Shown: positions 35,555-46,479, counted from the stretch's first letter. The stretch: DNA of 64,000 nucleotides from Ditylenchus dipsaci (GCA_004194705.1 SADC01000907.1:496001-560000), one strand, 5' to 3'. Program-made: numbers and translations. Notes: generated by a model not told the origin, from the letters alone.

Positions 35555-36335
35555 CAGACATGTGCACGGGCCGGAAATTTCAGGGACCGGCCCGGCCCGC
35601 CGAATGTTTTCTTGAGCCCGGCCCGGCCCGCGGGAAATTTCAAAAGTGAAGCCCGGCTCTTTATCTATGTGGGGGACATGGGGTCAAGTCATATAAATTT
35701 CATTCATTTTCTGGATTTCTGCCGAAGTGGGCCGGTTGGCAGAATAGAAAGAGAGCATGTTCTTTAGGTTCGTCGCCTCAGGCTGCTTGATATGGGTAGA
35801 TCGATGCCTACTAAATATATTTAACATCATTTATTCAATATGAAAAATGCGAACTTACGAAATATGACCGCCGTGAGTGTGAGCCAGAAGCATCCTGCAT
35901 TGCTTGCATGCCAAAAATTTTGTAACTTCAGCCTTCTCCGCATTCCCATCTTGGTCGTACTTCACCATTTGAAAGAGGTCATCGTTGTCCTTGGACTTGA
36001 AGGCTCCCCGAAGGCTCTCCAGAATCCTCCTCGTCGTTGTTTTGGGGTCTTGCATAGTGTTCATCGTCTGCTTAAGCTTCCGAAGAAGGATTGGAGATAA
36101 GTAAGAAAAAAGTTGGAAATGATTGAAAATTGCGGGAAATTGAAAATATTGGGATTTTGAAAAGAGGCGATTTTGAAGAGGCGGGATTTTGAAATTATTT
36201 ATTGGGCGGGCTGATGCGGGCCGGCCCGGCCCGATTGGCTTTAGGCCCGGCCCGACCACTGCGGAAATCTATGAGCCCGGCCAGGCCGTAAAAACCTAGG
36301 CCCGCCCGGGCCGGGCCGGCCCGTGCACATGCCTG
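35555..36335. mobile_element. hAT element (inner) with BED-finger exon
   Basis: Ends CAGACATGTGCACGGGCCGG / CCGGCCCGTGCACATGCCTG, flanked by an exact 8-bp duplication gtactatt (35547-35554 and 36336-36343). Runs of ggcccggcccg lie at both ends. The minus strand from about 36100 to 35855 encodes ...KFLACKQCRMLLAHTHGG, a BED-type zinc-finger start as in hAT transposases; the rest of the transposase is missing, so this is an internally deleted copy. Confidence 0.85.
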
Positions 36336-36771
36336 GTACTATTGAGGGGTAGGATTTCAGTATTATTTGGGAACTGATATTTTTTGCGATTTCAATTTAC
36401 ATTATTTTATACAACCGTATGCTGAAAATGACGGCAAGAAGCAGGGCTACATCTTGAGTGTAAGGTTGCAAATGAGTATGTAAATTAAAATTGGGGAAAA
36501 ACGTCAGTTCCAGGATACTACCGAAAAGTACTGGTATAGTCCTATTGAGGATTTCATCGAATTGGACATGGTTCAATGTTTTTTGAATTCTAGTTAAAAC
36601 TTTATGCTAACTCTTTATCTGTATAATAGCTCAAATGAAAGCCCAGAAGCTTGGCTACATTTTGACACTAAACTTGTAAATAAAAGGAGATAAAAAACAG
36701 GGTTTGCACCCAGTGGTAGTCGAACCTGTGACCTAAGGCGATGCGTATATAAAGTTCCCCCCCCCCTTTAA

Positions 36772-37004
36772 AGGGGCATGCCCGTGCGTTTCAAAAAGTT
36801 AAGGCGGGGACCAGCAATTTTTTTTGAATCGTTCTATTTTTCACTCGTTTTGCGTCGAACCTAATATTAATGACCCTATACTACTTTTAAAAACTGGGCA
36901 GAAAACTTAAAAAATCTGAATGCGTATGCATGTGAAACTTGATCGTGAAAGAAAAAAAGTGCTGGTCCCCGCCTTTTCTCCGTGTCGGGCACGGGCATGC
37001 CCCT
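36772..37004. mobile_element. TTAA-flanked foldback MITE, recent copy
   Basis: Ends AGGGGCATGCCCGTGCG and its inverse, with TTAA on both sides (36768-36771, 37005-37008). By eye it differs from 43846-44078 at only a handful of positions over 233 bp. Its left TTAA is also the end of a different foldback arm (about 36690-36767). Confidence 0.8.
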
Positions 37005-37020
37005 TTAATACAAATATTGT

Positions 37021-37450
37021 TCACTCGTTATCCACTAACCACTCCTCATATTCATCCAAGATCTTTTGGATATCCTTCTTGAAGGCCAGCAGATTTTTTT
37101 TCATCACCTGTTGCAGAGATTCTTTTAAAGATACCCTCCACAGACTGAGATAAAGGAGACAGATCAGAAGCCGGAGTGTTAATCGTTTGGAGCGCTAGGA
37201 GAATTGCTTCATCAACATCACCGGATTTATTTTTTCTCTTTCGAGACAAGCCTGGCGAAGCACGATCGCTGTGAATGGCAGGTGAAGCTCTTGAGCTATT
37301 AAATGCAGGAGAATCTCTAGGGCTATCGAACAAAGGGCTCTCAACATCTCTCTCATGGTCGTACTCATTTTCATCGACGCCATCTTCTTGAGAGACTGAC
37401 AGAGATGAAGAATGCCTAAAATGGTCTTCAATTATACCGTCGAAAACCAA
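37021..37450 (-). pseudogene. Harbinger-associated second protein (C-terminal exon)
   Basis: The minus-strand frame reads an acidic/Ser-rich linker with repeated SPA/ASP units, then KRKNKSGDVDEAIL and, after a one-base frame change near the TTTAAAAG run, SLQQVMKKNLLAFKKDIQKIL and a stop at 37021-37023. The composition fits the C-terminal half of the Myb/MADF-like DNA-binding partner encoded by PIF/Harbinger elements. The N-terminal DNA-binding half is absent. Assignment rests mostly on context. Confidence 0.5.
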
Positions 37451-37502
37451 AATGACTTACTCTGGACGTTCTGCGATGCAAGTCTCTATAAATAGCACGA
37501 AT

Positions 37503-37779
37503 AAGCAGGGCTCGCAATCGCATTGAGAACACATTTGGTCAGCTTGCTATGAAGTGGAGAATTCTTCTCGAGCCAATAGAGTGTTCCCATCAAACTGCAG
37601 ATGAAATTGTTTGGGCAACATGTATTCTTCACAATTTCCTCAAAGAAGAGATGAGACAGGAAATAGAGCAAGATCGAGCTCTTGCTGCTTATAGAGGATG
37701 GAGAGGTTTAGCTGATGAAGAACCTGAGGTGGAAAACAATAATGCTAAAAAAATCGTGATAAACTTGTCTTTTTTTTAA
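37503..37779 (+). pseudogene. PIF/Harbinger transposase C-terminal remnant
   Basis: Reads SRARNRIENTFGQLAMKWRI, then ADEIVWATCILHNFLKEEM and an acidic tail to a stop at 37777-37779. The R-x3-E-x2-FG-x2-x-RW block holds the third catalytic acid (Glu) of the DDE nuclease, and xxACxxLHNF is the family's closing motif. The first two catalytic Asp residues and the whole N-terminal half are missing. It diverges from the companion frame at 37450, the normal head-to-head gene arrangement. Confidence 0.75.
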
Positions 37780-37869
37780 CTCTGAAGGAAGGGTTGACTT
37801 CCAAGAAAACATGATTTGATATTGTGCATTTATAAAAATCAAAATGAATAAATAATAAAAATATGAATA

Positions 37870-38297
37870 CAGTCGAACCTCGATTTAGTGGCACCCCCCA
37901 AAAGTTCGTTCCCGCCTAGGGTCCGACACTTTTTTTAACCCAATTTTCAAAATATTTTATCGATTCTGTTATGACAGTCTGGTCGCAAATATCGTGAGGA
38001 TTCCGATTTCGCCGATCGTTTTTTGAAAAGTAAACGAATTTTGGGTTAAAAAAGTGAAACCTCGATATAGTGGCACCCCTTTTTGAAAACAGGTGCCACT
38101 ATATCGAGGTTTTACTTTTTTAACCCAAATTTTGTTTTCTTTTCAAAAAACGATCGGTAAAATCGGAATCCTTACGATATTTGCGACCAGACTGTGCTAA
38201 CAGAATCGATAAAGTATTTCGAAAATTGGGTTAAAAAAAGTGTCGGACCCTAGGCGGGAACGAACTTTGGGGGTGCCGCTAAATCGAGGTTTGACTG
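37870..38297. mobile_element. pogo-like MITE inside the Harbinger element
   Basis: Ends CAGTCGAACCTCGATTTAGT and its inverse, flanked by TA. The inner arms repeat cctcgatatagtggcacccc in both orientations, giving a long imperfect palindrome. Confidence 0.75.
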
Positions 38298-38849
38298 TAA
38301 TAAGAATTAAAGTCGGAGTTGGCGTTGGCGTTGAAGTTGGAGTCTTTTTATGAAAGGGTTGGAGTTGGAGTCGGAGTTGGAGTGAAAAAGCATTCCTAAA
38401 AAAATACTCCAACTCCAACGCCAACTCCAACGTTTGTGAAAGAGCTATAAAGGGGGGGGTAAACTTGTTGCGAAAAATCGACTGAGCCGATCAGAATTCC
38501 AGTCAGATGGGCTTAATCGCTCAGAATCGCACGTTATTCCACTTTGAGCCACCATAAACTGAGTTTCTGAGCGATTAAGCCCATCTGACTGGAATTCTGA
38601 TCAGCTCAGTCGATTTTTCGCAACAAGTCTACTCCCCCTATTTTTGGCTTTTGGCCGTTCTGGATCGGGTCCTAAGCCATCTGGTTTTTGCCTACCCTGA
38701 AATTTTTACAAAATTGACCAAATTTTAATTGCTGATTTCGTGGCTAGATACCACAGCGAAGACAAAAATAGTTACACGCTGTAACTATTTTTTTAATTAT
38801 TACTTTCGTGGCGAGAAATAGTTACAAGAATAGTTACAAAGGTCAAAAT

Positions 38850-39336
38850 TAGGGTTGTCGAGTCGAGTACTCGAAATCGAGTAATTTCGAGTATTATTCG
38901 AAATTTTTCGAGTTTCGAATATCGAGTCGAGTCGAGTACTCGAAAATTTCGAGTTTCGAATATCGAGTCGAGTACTCGACTCGAAAATTTCGAGTTTCGA
39001 GCATCGAGTCAAGTACTCGAAAATTTTGATTTTGAAGTATAGAATTAAATAATTAAAAATGTGCTCGAGGACCAAATTTTTTCCTTTTATGGCTTTATTA
39101 TGCCTTACCAACTTCACATGATTAAATTTTTAACCTTAATTTCGACAAAAATTCTACTGGAAATCGAATAATTTCGAGTATTATTCGAAATTTTTCGAGT
39201 TTCGAGTATCGAGTCGAGTCGAGTACTCGAAAATTTCGAGTTTCGAATATCGAGTCGAGTCGAGTACTCGAAAATTTCGAGTATTGATAAGATTTCGAGT
39301 CGAGTACTCGAAAATTTCGAGTACTCGACAACCCTA
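38850..39336. mobile_element. hAT-type MITE of gagtactcgaaa repeats
   Basis: Ends TAGGGTTGTCGAGTCGAG and its inverse, flanked by gtcaaaat (38842-38849 and 39337-39344). The interior is built of palindromic gagtactcgaaaatttcgag units. It is nested in the outer hAT element. Confidence 0.8.
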
Positions 39337-39479
39337 GTCAAAATAGTTACAGGCTGTAACTATTTTTCAAATGCAAAAATTTGTAACTTTTTCCCGCAAA
39401 TAGTTACAAAAGCTCATCCCTGAAAGGACCATGGTTTTTGCGCGCAGTGGTATGGCAAAAATTTGAATTGGCGCGGGAC

Positions 39480-40073
39480 CAGGGTGGCCAGATGCAAAAT
39501 CTTCAAAGCAGGATTTTGATGTCGAAAAGCAGGATTTTGAAACAAAAAATCTGCAAAAAGCAGGAATGAACATAAAATTCCTATAAAATTCCTGCTTTTT
39601 CATTGTCAAAAAGCAGATTTCAAAACCAAAAAGCAGGAAATTCCTGCTAAAGCAGGACATCTGGCCGGTAAAATATCGATTACCGACGGTCAATGAATTT
39701 TTTTTTGAAATTTTTGATCAAAATCGTCAATTTTCGGGCCAAAAATTTCTGGAAAGTCGACCCTAATATCGAAATCTCATCCTGAATCCGAATCCGTTGA
39801 GATCAGCTCTAAATAATTTTTATGGGCTGATATATAGCTATTTTGAGTAGATGGATCAGGAATTTGGCACCATTCACCTATTTTAATGGGTATCTCAGTC
39901 TATAAAAAATATTTTGATCTGATCTCAACGGATTCGGATTCAGGATGAGATTTTGGTATTAGGGTCGACTTTCCAGAAACTTTTGCCCTGAAAATTGACG
40001 ATTTTCATCAAAAATTTCGAAAAAAAAATTCATTGACCGTCGGTAATCGATAGCCGTCCATCTGGCCACCCTG
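39480..40073. mobile_element. hAT-type MITE, 8-bp duplication
   Basis: Ends CAGGGTGGCCAGATG / CATCTGGCCACCCTG, flanked by cgcgggac (39472-39479 and 40074-40081). Inverted arms include gcaggattttg and catcctgaatccgaatccgt. Nested in the TTAA element 34861-40216. Confidence 0.8.
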
Positions 40074-40220
40074 CGCGGGACACTTCTCTTTGGTCTCTCG
40101 CTGTACTCTTTGGAGTCATTCGAAATAACTCCAAAGAGTATAGGGTGAGACCACAGAGAAGTGTCCCGCGCCAATTCAAATTTTTGTCATACTACTGCGC
40201 GCAAAAACCATGGTCCTTAA

Positions 40221-41085
40221 AGCAACATAGTTCTACTGGATAATTCATGCATCAACTAAGCCCAGTGGTCGTCTATTCAAACCAAAAAAAAATGTTTAAC
40301 GTTTTTAATGTTCTAAGACCTATATTCTGGACTGATTCGGACACGCTGAAGATGGTTTGATAAAAGTGGAATACCGTTTTGTATGGTATTCTTCTAGTAT
40401 TGGGAAATAATTGATTTGGCGAAACTCGATTCTACCAAAACTCAAAAAATAAAATACAAAACGGCATTTTACCACTATCAAACCATCTTCAGCATGCCCG
40501 AGTTAGTCGAGAAAACAAGTTTTGTACCTGAAATAGTAAAAAAAATTTGATCCAAGAGGACGACCTCTTGGAACGGTTGGTGTATGGATTATCCATCAGG
40601 ACTGGGGGTGGATCATAAAAAGATATTATATAAATAGAATTCTTCACAAGACAAAAAAGATTTATCTAAAATATAACAAGCCGATGAACTCGGTGTCGAC
40701 GAATTCGACTGTAGATGAATTTGTCTGTCGATAAATTCGGTGTCGATGAATTTTGTGCCGCCCCTCGTAAGTGACTCTGGATGTGTGGAAATGTGTGCAT
40801 ACCAGAGTTTCTTTTTGCGGCTCAGTGATCAAAACCTTTTTCAAATTTCATCTTCTTGGTGACCAAAACATGCTAAGAAGTACGCGACGAAATTTCAGTC
40901 CGACGAAATTATGTCCGTGAAAAACCGTTGTTCACTGGCGACCGCTCACCGGCCTCACTCGGAAGAGGGAATACGATAATATGACCGCAACAACAACTAG
41001 CGTTTATTCACAATTACACAATGGATTTATACAATACACAATAGGTGTTCTGAAGAATTCATGATGCTGCTTCTTTTCGCTTGGC
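40221..41085. other. Intergenic region downstream of the membrane-protein gene
   Basis: Holds an inverted pair around 40370-40500 (ataccgttttgtatggtatt / aaaacggcattttaccac) and a degenerate tandem stretch of gtcgatgaattcg-like units at about 40680-40760. The minus-strand AATAAA at plus 41003-41008 is the likely polyadenylation signal of the gene at 41086-42377. Confidence 0.5.
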
Positions 41086-42377
41086 TCAGATCGTCTTGGG
41101 AACGTACTTGTCCTTCGAGAGTCTTGTCCAGTACATGTGCTCACGGCCGTCTCTTCCGTGGATTACTCGGTACATCGATTTCCACTCCGGATGGTCTTCA
41201 TGGTCCTTGCGGTATGCGGTAATTTTTTCAGAGTTTCGGAGTTTGGAGGAAGTGCCCGCAAATTCCTGAAATTGAAAAGTTGGTGTTGGAATATTTCAAG
41301 CCAACACAAGGTGACTTACCCTTTCCCAGTACATTTCGACGAGACAGGCTGTGTAGTCTTGGTCGGCTTCTTCGGCCCAGGCTGGCAAGTCTTCCCCAAA
41401 GGCTTCTTCTTTTCCGGAGCTGTTGAACGATAGACTTCTTCCATTCGCTCATTACGTTTCTTCTTCCACACATAGCAGTAGAGCAGCAAGCCAATGAGAC
41501 CGAGCAGTGCAAGAAAGCCGGTGACTCCGAGGACAATTCCAACGATAGCAACCGCAGACAACGGATTTGATGCAGATCTGCGAACATCATTGAGCGACGG
41601 TTGCTTGCTTCCCTGCTGTTGCTTGTACTTCTGAAAACGAACAGACGTTTTCAAATAAAAATGATAAAGAGAGAGAAACTCACGAAGAGAGCCTTGAATT
41701 CACAGTCTAGAGTCCCAGTCAACGACACGTTTGCCAGATAACCATCTCCATCAGAATTCTTGTCCAAATTCAGCTTGCACGGCACCGAACTATTTTGACC
41801 GCTAGAATAATAATTTGCTGAAGTTCCATCAAGACAGACTTGGACTTTTGAGCCTTGGACAGACTGATCTGAAATAGAGCTGGTTTACTAACCTACGCAA
41901 TTAAGTAAATATGCCATACATCCGACCATTTTGAAGATGTCTTCTTTCTCTTCCCTTTCCCACCACATAGTTAGATTGCAGTCAACTCCGAGCGAGAGAT
42001 TAACTCTAAAACGCAGATAAATATGTCTCAAATTGGAAGATATAAAATGTCCACTTTGTTTTTTTTCCTCCCTCTTCGAGGCAATTTGGACGAAACAGAG
42101 TGAAGGAGAGCTTGTCTTTGTCATCGACCACGAACGAAGCATTATCTCTAGTCTTGCCAGATCCAACAGACAGCCACCTGCAAATACAAGAGCGTTGCAC
42201 AAGTATGAAAGTGACAATTGCTAAAAGATTTCACTTTTCTGTATCAGACATCAATTCGGAAGCACTTGGAGGAATAGGCGCGGCATTGATTCCACCAACA
42301 GACGAGAAGAGCAGAGCTAAGATCATCAAACAATGCAATAGCAGATGACTGGAGGACACTTCCCGTTTGCAGCGCAT
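41086..42377 (-). CDS. Unrecognised single-pass membrane protein
   Basis: Exons on the minus strand: 42377-41893, 41868-41684, 41630-41320, 41265-41086; roughly 385 aa. The start gives a signal peptide (HLLLHCLMILALLFSSVGG, then AAPIPPSASE). The ectodomain has scattered Cys (RPNCLEE, GVDCNLT, VQVCLDG, VPCKLNL, LDCEFKALF), then one strong transmembrane helix (AVAIVGIVLGVTGFLALLGL...) with a WKKKR stop-transfer, and a basic, Pro/Lys-rich cytoplasmic tail ending DKYVPKTI. I do not recognise the family; it looks like a nematode-specific receptor or adhesion protein. The first exon needs about two frame corrections (an in-frame TGA after SDTEK, and a T8 run at plus 42059-42066), and the 41320 donor needs one more G, so the N-terminal third is uncertain. 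A transposon sits about 100 bp upstream. Confidence 0.65.
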
Positions 42378-42476
42378 TTTTTCCGGAACACTTCTTTGGA
42401 GCACAAATGAAATTCTTTTTGAACACAGAGCAACTGACTTTCAAGGAGACGAATGCGATAATAACACAGTTCTGAA

Positions 42477-43658
42477 AGGACAATACTTTTTTCTCCGCCT
42501 AATTTACTTCTTTTTCCGCCTAAAACACTTTTTTCTCCGCCTAATTTTTTTTCCGCCTAAAACACTTTTTTCTCCGCCTAATTTACTTCTTTTCCCGCCT
42601 AATTTACTCTTTTTTCCGCCTAATTTTGATTCTCGACACGAAATCGGCACTTATTGGCTTGGGGGGGGGGGCGGGTTTTTTACTTATATAAAAATAGTGT
42701 TTAAATGACTCCTAAGTAATTTTTATATGCTTAAAACGATAAAAAAGTTATTTTCTGAAATTTTTCCACACAAAAATGGATTTTTAGAAAAAAATTTTTT
42801 TTGACTAAAATTCGACTTTTTGCCTTGGTCCCCAAGGCAATCCAACTTGAAAGGGTACCTGGATACCACAAAAAGATGGAATTTGAACATAGTTTTGTTG
42901 ACTGGGGCCTACCGCATGAAGAAACTCTGGTATGCATACATTTTTATGCATCCAGAGTCACTTACGAGTGATTTGCGTCTAAGGTATGTGGGTGTGCGCA
43001 TCTCAACCCCAAGCAACCAAGCCCCCTGCGCCCCCTTCGGGGCGCAGGGGCTTGGTTGGTTAGAGATGCGCGCACTCACTTACCTTAGACATAATTCCGA
43101 GCTAGACTCTTGATTAAAAATGCATAAAGAGACTCTTTTTGCCCAGCTCCAGTGACCAAAACGGGGTAGAATACCTTAATACAAGGAAATTTGCCTTGGT
43201 CACCCAAGGCAAAAAGTCAAAAATTTTTTCACCAAAAATACCGTTTTTTGTGTGGAAAAATGTTAGAAATTGACTTTCTTATCGTTTTGAGCATATAAAT
43301 ATTACTTAGGAGTCGTTTGAACACTATTTTTAAATAAGTGAAAATGAAAAATGATGGTTAAGAATGGTTAAGGATGGAATCCTGAGCGATTAAGCTCATC
43401 GGACCCGAAATCTGATCCGCTCAATCGATTTTTCTCAAAAGTTTACTCCCCCTTTAGTAAACCCCCAAAAAACCAATAATTTTGGCCTTTTGGCCATTCC
43501 GGAGTGGGTCTCCAGCCATCTGGTCTTTGCCCACCCCTGAATTTCACACAAAAATTTTTTAAAATGGTTGATTTCATGTCGAGAATCAAAATTAGGCGGA
43601 AAAAAGAGTAAATTAGGCGGAAAAAGAAGTAAATTAGGCGGAGAAAAAAGTATTGTCC
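42477..43658. mobile_element. MULE-like foldback, 9-bp duplication
   Basis: Ends GGACAATACTTTTTTCTCCG and its inverse, flanked by gttctgaaa (42468-42476 and 43659-43667). Subterminal units of ccgcctaatttac iterate in both arms. Nested inside is a copy of the core-hairpin foldback (about 42697-43345). It lies 100 bp upstream of the membrane-protein start. A sibling with GGACAATAC ends is at about 52130-52508. Confidence 0.8.
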
Positions 43659-43845
43659 GTTCTGAAACTTTCGGGTTTATATACCCCGCAAATCATCAAA
43701 TAGTTTAAATTTAGAGTTTTCTATGAAAGACAAAACAGATGAGACTTTTGTTGGCTGTAGGAAGTTTCGTAACGAGACAATTTCGTAAGAGCTAATTTTC
43801 GTAAAAGCGAATTTTCGTAGGCTATAACTGATTTGGTTTGCTTAA

Positions 43846-44078
43846 AGGGGCATGCCCGTGCGTTTCAAAAAGTTAAGGCGGGGACCAGCAATTTTTTTTG
43901 AATCCTCCCATTTTTCACTCGTTTTGCGTCAAATCTAATATTAATGACCCTATACTACTTTTAAAAACTAGGCAGAAAACTTAAAAAATCTGAATGCGGA
44001 TGCATGTGAAACTTGATCGAGAAAGAAAAAAAGTGCTGGTCCCCGCCTTTTCTCCGTGTCGGGCACGGGCATGCCCCT
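43846..44078. mobile_element. TTAA-flanked foldback MITE, recent copy
   Basis: Near-identical to 36772-37004, with the same ends and TTAA borders (43842-43845, 44079-44082). The right TTAA doubles as the left border of the element at 44083-45256. Confidence 0.8.
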
Positions 44079-44082
44079 TTAA

Positions 44083-45256
44083 CACGGGAACGGCTGTACG
44101 TCCTGATGGTATGTCCTTGTGCAGAATTTCACGCTGAGCACGATGGTGAAAAAAAAATTGAAAAAAAGTAACTCTACGGTGGTCAGCGGCCTTTGTGAAC
44201 CATAAATGTCACGACTTTTGACTATGCCACTTCAAAGAGGTAAAGAATGCCACTGTTTTAATATATTTTTTATATTTCATGTGCAAAAGAAAGCGCAGAT
44301 TGCGAGCTTTCAAATGACATATTTTGGAGGTATTTATGACAATCATATGATAATTTTTTGGCTCACAGAAACCATTGTGTTTTTTTTCAAAAACGTTGTT
44401 CATACAAAATATGTACAAATAAATGTAGAAACGCCCTTTTTCAGTTTATGGTTGATACTGTTCGACAGAGCAAGAAAAACTTTACCAGACAGTGCTTTAA
44501 AGTAGCCTGCAATCAAGCTTTTCGAGTGTTTAGCAAAGGTTCAAAAGTATATCCCAAAAGGCATCTTGACCTGAAACTTCAATTTTGCTACATAAATCTG
44601 AAATTCTGACACTTGATTCGAGTTCAGCATGGTCGATTTACTTAAAAAACTGTCAATTGATTATCACAATCACCGTCAAATGTTCAATTCCGCTCGAGAC
44701 AAAAATTATTTGAAATTTGAAAAATTTTGAAAAATTATCATATGATTGTCATAAATACCGTATTTCCTGTAATAAGGCGGCATGCCGCCTTATTTTTCAA
44801 ACCCCCGAAAATCCGAAAAATTTGAATTCAATCTCGAGATTTTTGGGTGCTCAACCGAAATCTAAAAATTGAAATCGGTAGAGCTCGTGGTAGTTAAGAA
44901 AACGCATCAAACAGATAAGCAAACTATTTACTCTGCTCCGAGATATAGACCCTCGAAGTTGGGGTGCCGCCTTATTAGAGGGTGCCGCCTTATTACAGGA
45001 AATACGGTACCTTCAAAATATGTCACTTGAAAGCTCGCAATCTGCGCTTTCTTTTGCACATGAAATATAAAAAATATATTAAAACAGTGGCATTCTTGAC
45101 CTCTTTGAAGTGGCATAGTCAAAAGTCGTGACATTGACGGTTCACAAAGGCCGCTGACCACCGTAGAGTTACTTTTTTTCAATTTTTTTTCACCATCGTG
45201 CTCAGCGTGAAATTCTGCACAAGGACATACCATCAGGACGTACAGCCGTTCCCGTG
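44083..45256. mobile_element. Large TTAA-flanked palindrome with nested MITE
   Basis: Ends CACGGGAACGGCTGTACGTC and its inverse, with TTAA at 44079-44082 and 45257-45260. Long arms pair (cttgtgcagaatttcacgct and its inverse). A CCGTAT-family MITE (44758-45007, TA borders) is inserted near the centre. No transposase. Confidence 0.8.
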
Positions 45257-45644
45257 TTAAAACCTGAAATGTGCCACGAAAAAACTTCAACCTTAAATTT
45301 TACAAACTTTTTGTTTTGATTTTTTGATATTTTGTTATTATCGTGTAGCCCTGGATCTCAGCTTTCTAATAAGCTATAAAACTTCGCTAAATCATTTTAA
45401 AAATGATAGAATTTAGACGTTTGATTAAAGCAACTTTTTTGTTTTTATTACTTCATTTAAACCTCCGAATATCTACTTTTTTTAAATAATTCGGTGAAGT
45501 TTGATAGCTTGTTGGAAAGCTGAGATTCTGGGCTACACGATACTATAAAAAGTTTGAAAAAATCAACGCAAAATATCAATTTAGTATCAATTTCGCTTTT
45601 TCGTGACATATTTCAGGTTTTCATGGCATAGGTCGAAACTAGGG

Positions 45645-46200
45645 TGGGGAACTCTGAATATTCGGGCGAATATTCGCGCGAATATTCGCGAATATTCGCA
45701 AGCAATGTTTGCGATAAAAGAAATTTTGCGAACATTCAAACAGCTGTAGTAAGTCAACAGTAGTTGATATCTTTTTAACAAATTTTTAAGCCCATATTTT
45801 TTCTTCGCAAACACTTGTGTTGATTATTTTTAACCACGTTTCACACTGTTTTCCTGACGTTTCTGGTATGTATTTTCAGGCAAGCATGGTGAAACCAAAA
45901 CACTGGAGTCGTCAATTTTCGTCGAAGATGATAACAAATTTGAGTGCAGGTTTTGCGGGATGAAATATCGAGAAAATGCTACCAGTATGGCCTATCAACT
46001 TACGGTACAATTTCTATTCTACTAAGGTTGTTCATGCGTATTTCGATACTTAATTCAAGAACCAGTGCACGAAAATTGGAGTGGAAACAATCAAAGTGAT
46101 CGACAAATTATCTGGCATTAAGCGCAAATTGGAAGCAAATGGAGAGATTCCAAATAGTCAAGGAATCCGAGGAGAACATGTCGAAAAGGTGTCGAACTAG
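45645..46200 (+). mobile_element. 5' part of a hAT-like transposon with BED zinc finger
   Basis: Starts with TAGGGTGGGGAACTCTGAAT and palindromic gcgaatattcgcg units, resembling hAT ends. Two exons follow, 45880-46004 and 46060-46200, joined in phase: KFECRFCGMKYRENATSMAY and QLTNQCTKIGVETIK, then a charged tail to TAG at 46198-46200. CxxC plus the later QL-x-C fits a BED finger (DNA-binding head of hAT transposases). No start codon in the BED frame lies in exon 1 and no right end was found, so it is probably a truncated element; a small co-opted gene is possible. Confidence 0.5.
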
Positions 46201-46479
46201 GTAACTTGCCATCTGTATACTCTGTAGACTGGTGTGGAATTGTGTGTGTGTATATATATTTGTCAGTGTGTAAGCATAATGGAAAACATTTCCAAATTTA
46301 TGTAAAAAAGTACATACAACGAACCAAACTCTCAATCAGGAATGCAACATTTTCATTTTTTGTCAGAAAAACAATTGTTTGTGCTATGTGAAAATGTGTG
46401 TGGTATGAGCCGCTGTTGCCGATGGAAGAAGTGGTGGTGTTGGACAAAAGAGAACATGGTGTTATGCTCAACAAGATTC

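Larger units (their letters stand above)
35099..38447. mobile_element. PIF/Harbinger element, 3-bp TAA duplication
   Basis: Ends TAGCTCTTTCACAAACGTTG and its inverse, flanked by TAA (35096-35098 and 38448-38450). Subterminal runs iterate gttggagttggcgttg. Inside are a Harbinger transposase remnant (37503-37779) and the oppositely oriented companion frame (37021-37450), the two-gene layout of PIF/Harbinger. Three later insertions sit within it: 35555-36335, 36772-37004 and 37870-38297. A 260-bp relative with a TGA duplication is at 47700-47959. Confidence 0.8.
34867..39422. mobile_element. hAT element (outer), 8-bp duplication
   Basis: Ends CAGGGATGAGCTTTTGTAAC and its inverse, flanked by aaaggacc (34859-34866 and 39423-39430). 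Subterminal copies of the motif gtaactattt occur near both ends. It carries no hAT transposase of its own here; its body is filled by a Harbinger element (35099-38447) and a second hAT-type MITE (38850-39336). Confidence 0.8.
34861..40216. mobile_element. TTAA-flanked foldback split by nested insertions
   Basis: The left end AAGGACC begins right after the TTAA at 34857-34860 and is interrupted after 7 bases by the hAT element 34867-39422. It resumes as atggtttttgcgcgcag and ends ...ctgcgcgcaaaaaccatggt cct at 40216, with TTAA at 40217-40220. With the insertion removed the arms pair. Confidence 0.7.

Noticed and set aside
39114..39341. Ser/Thr/Arg-rich repeat frames as proteins
   Set aside because: They are translations of the gagtactcgaaa palindromic repeats of a hAT MITE.
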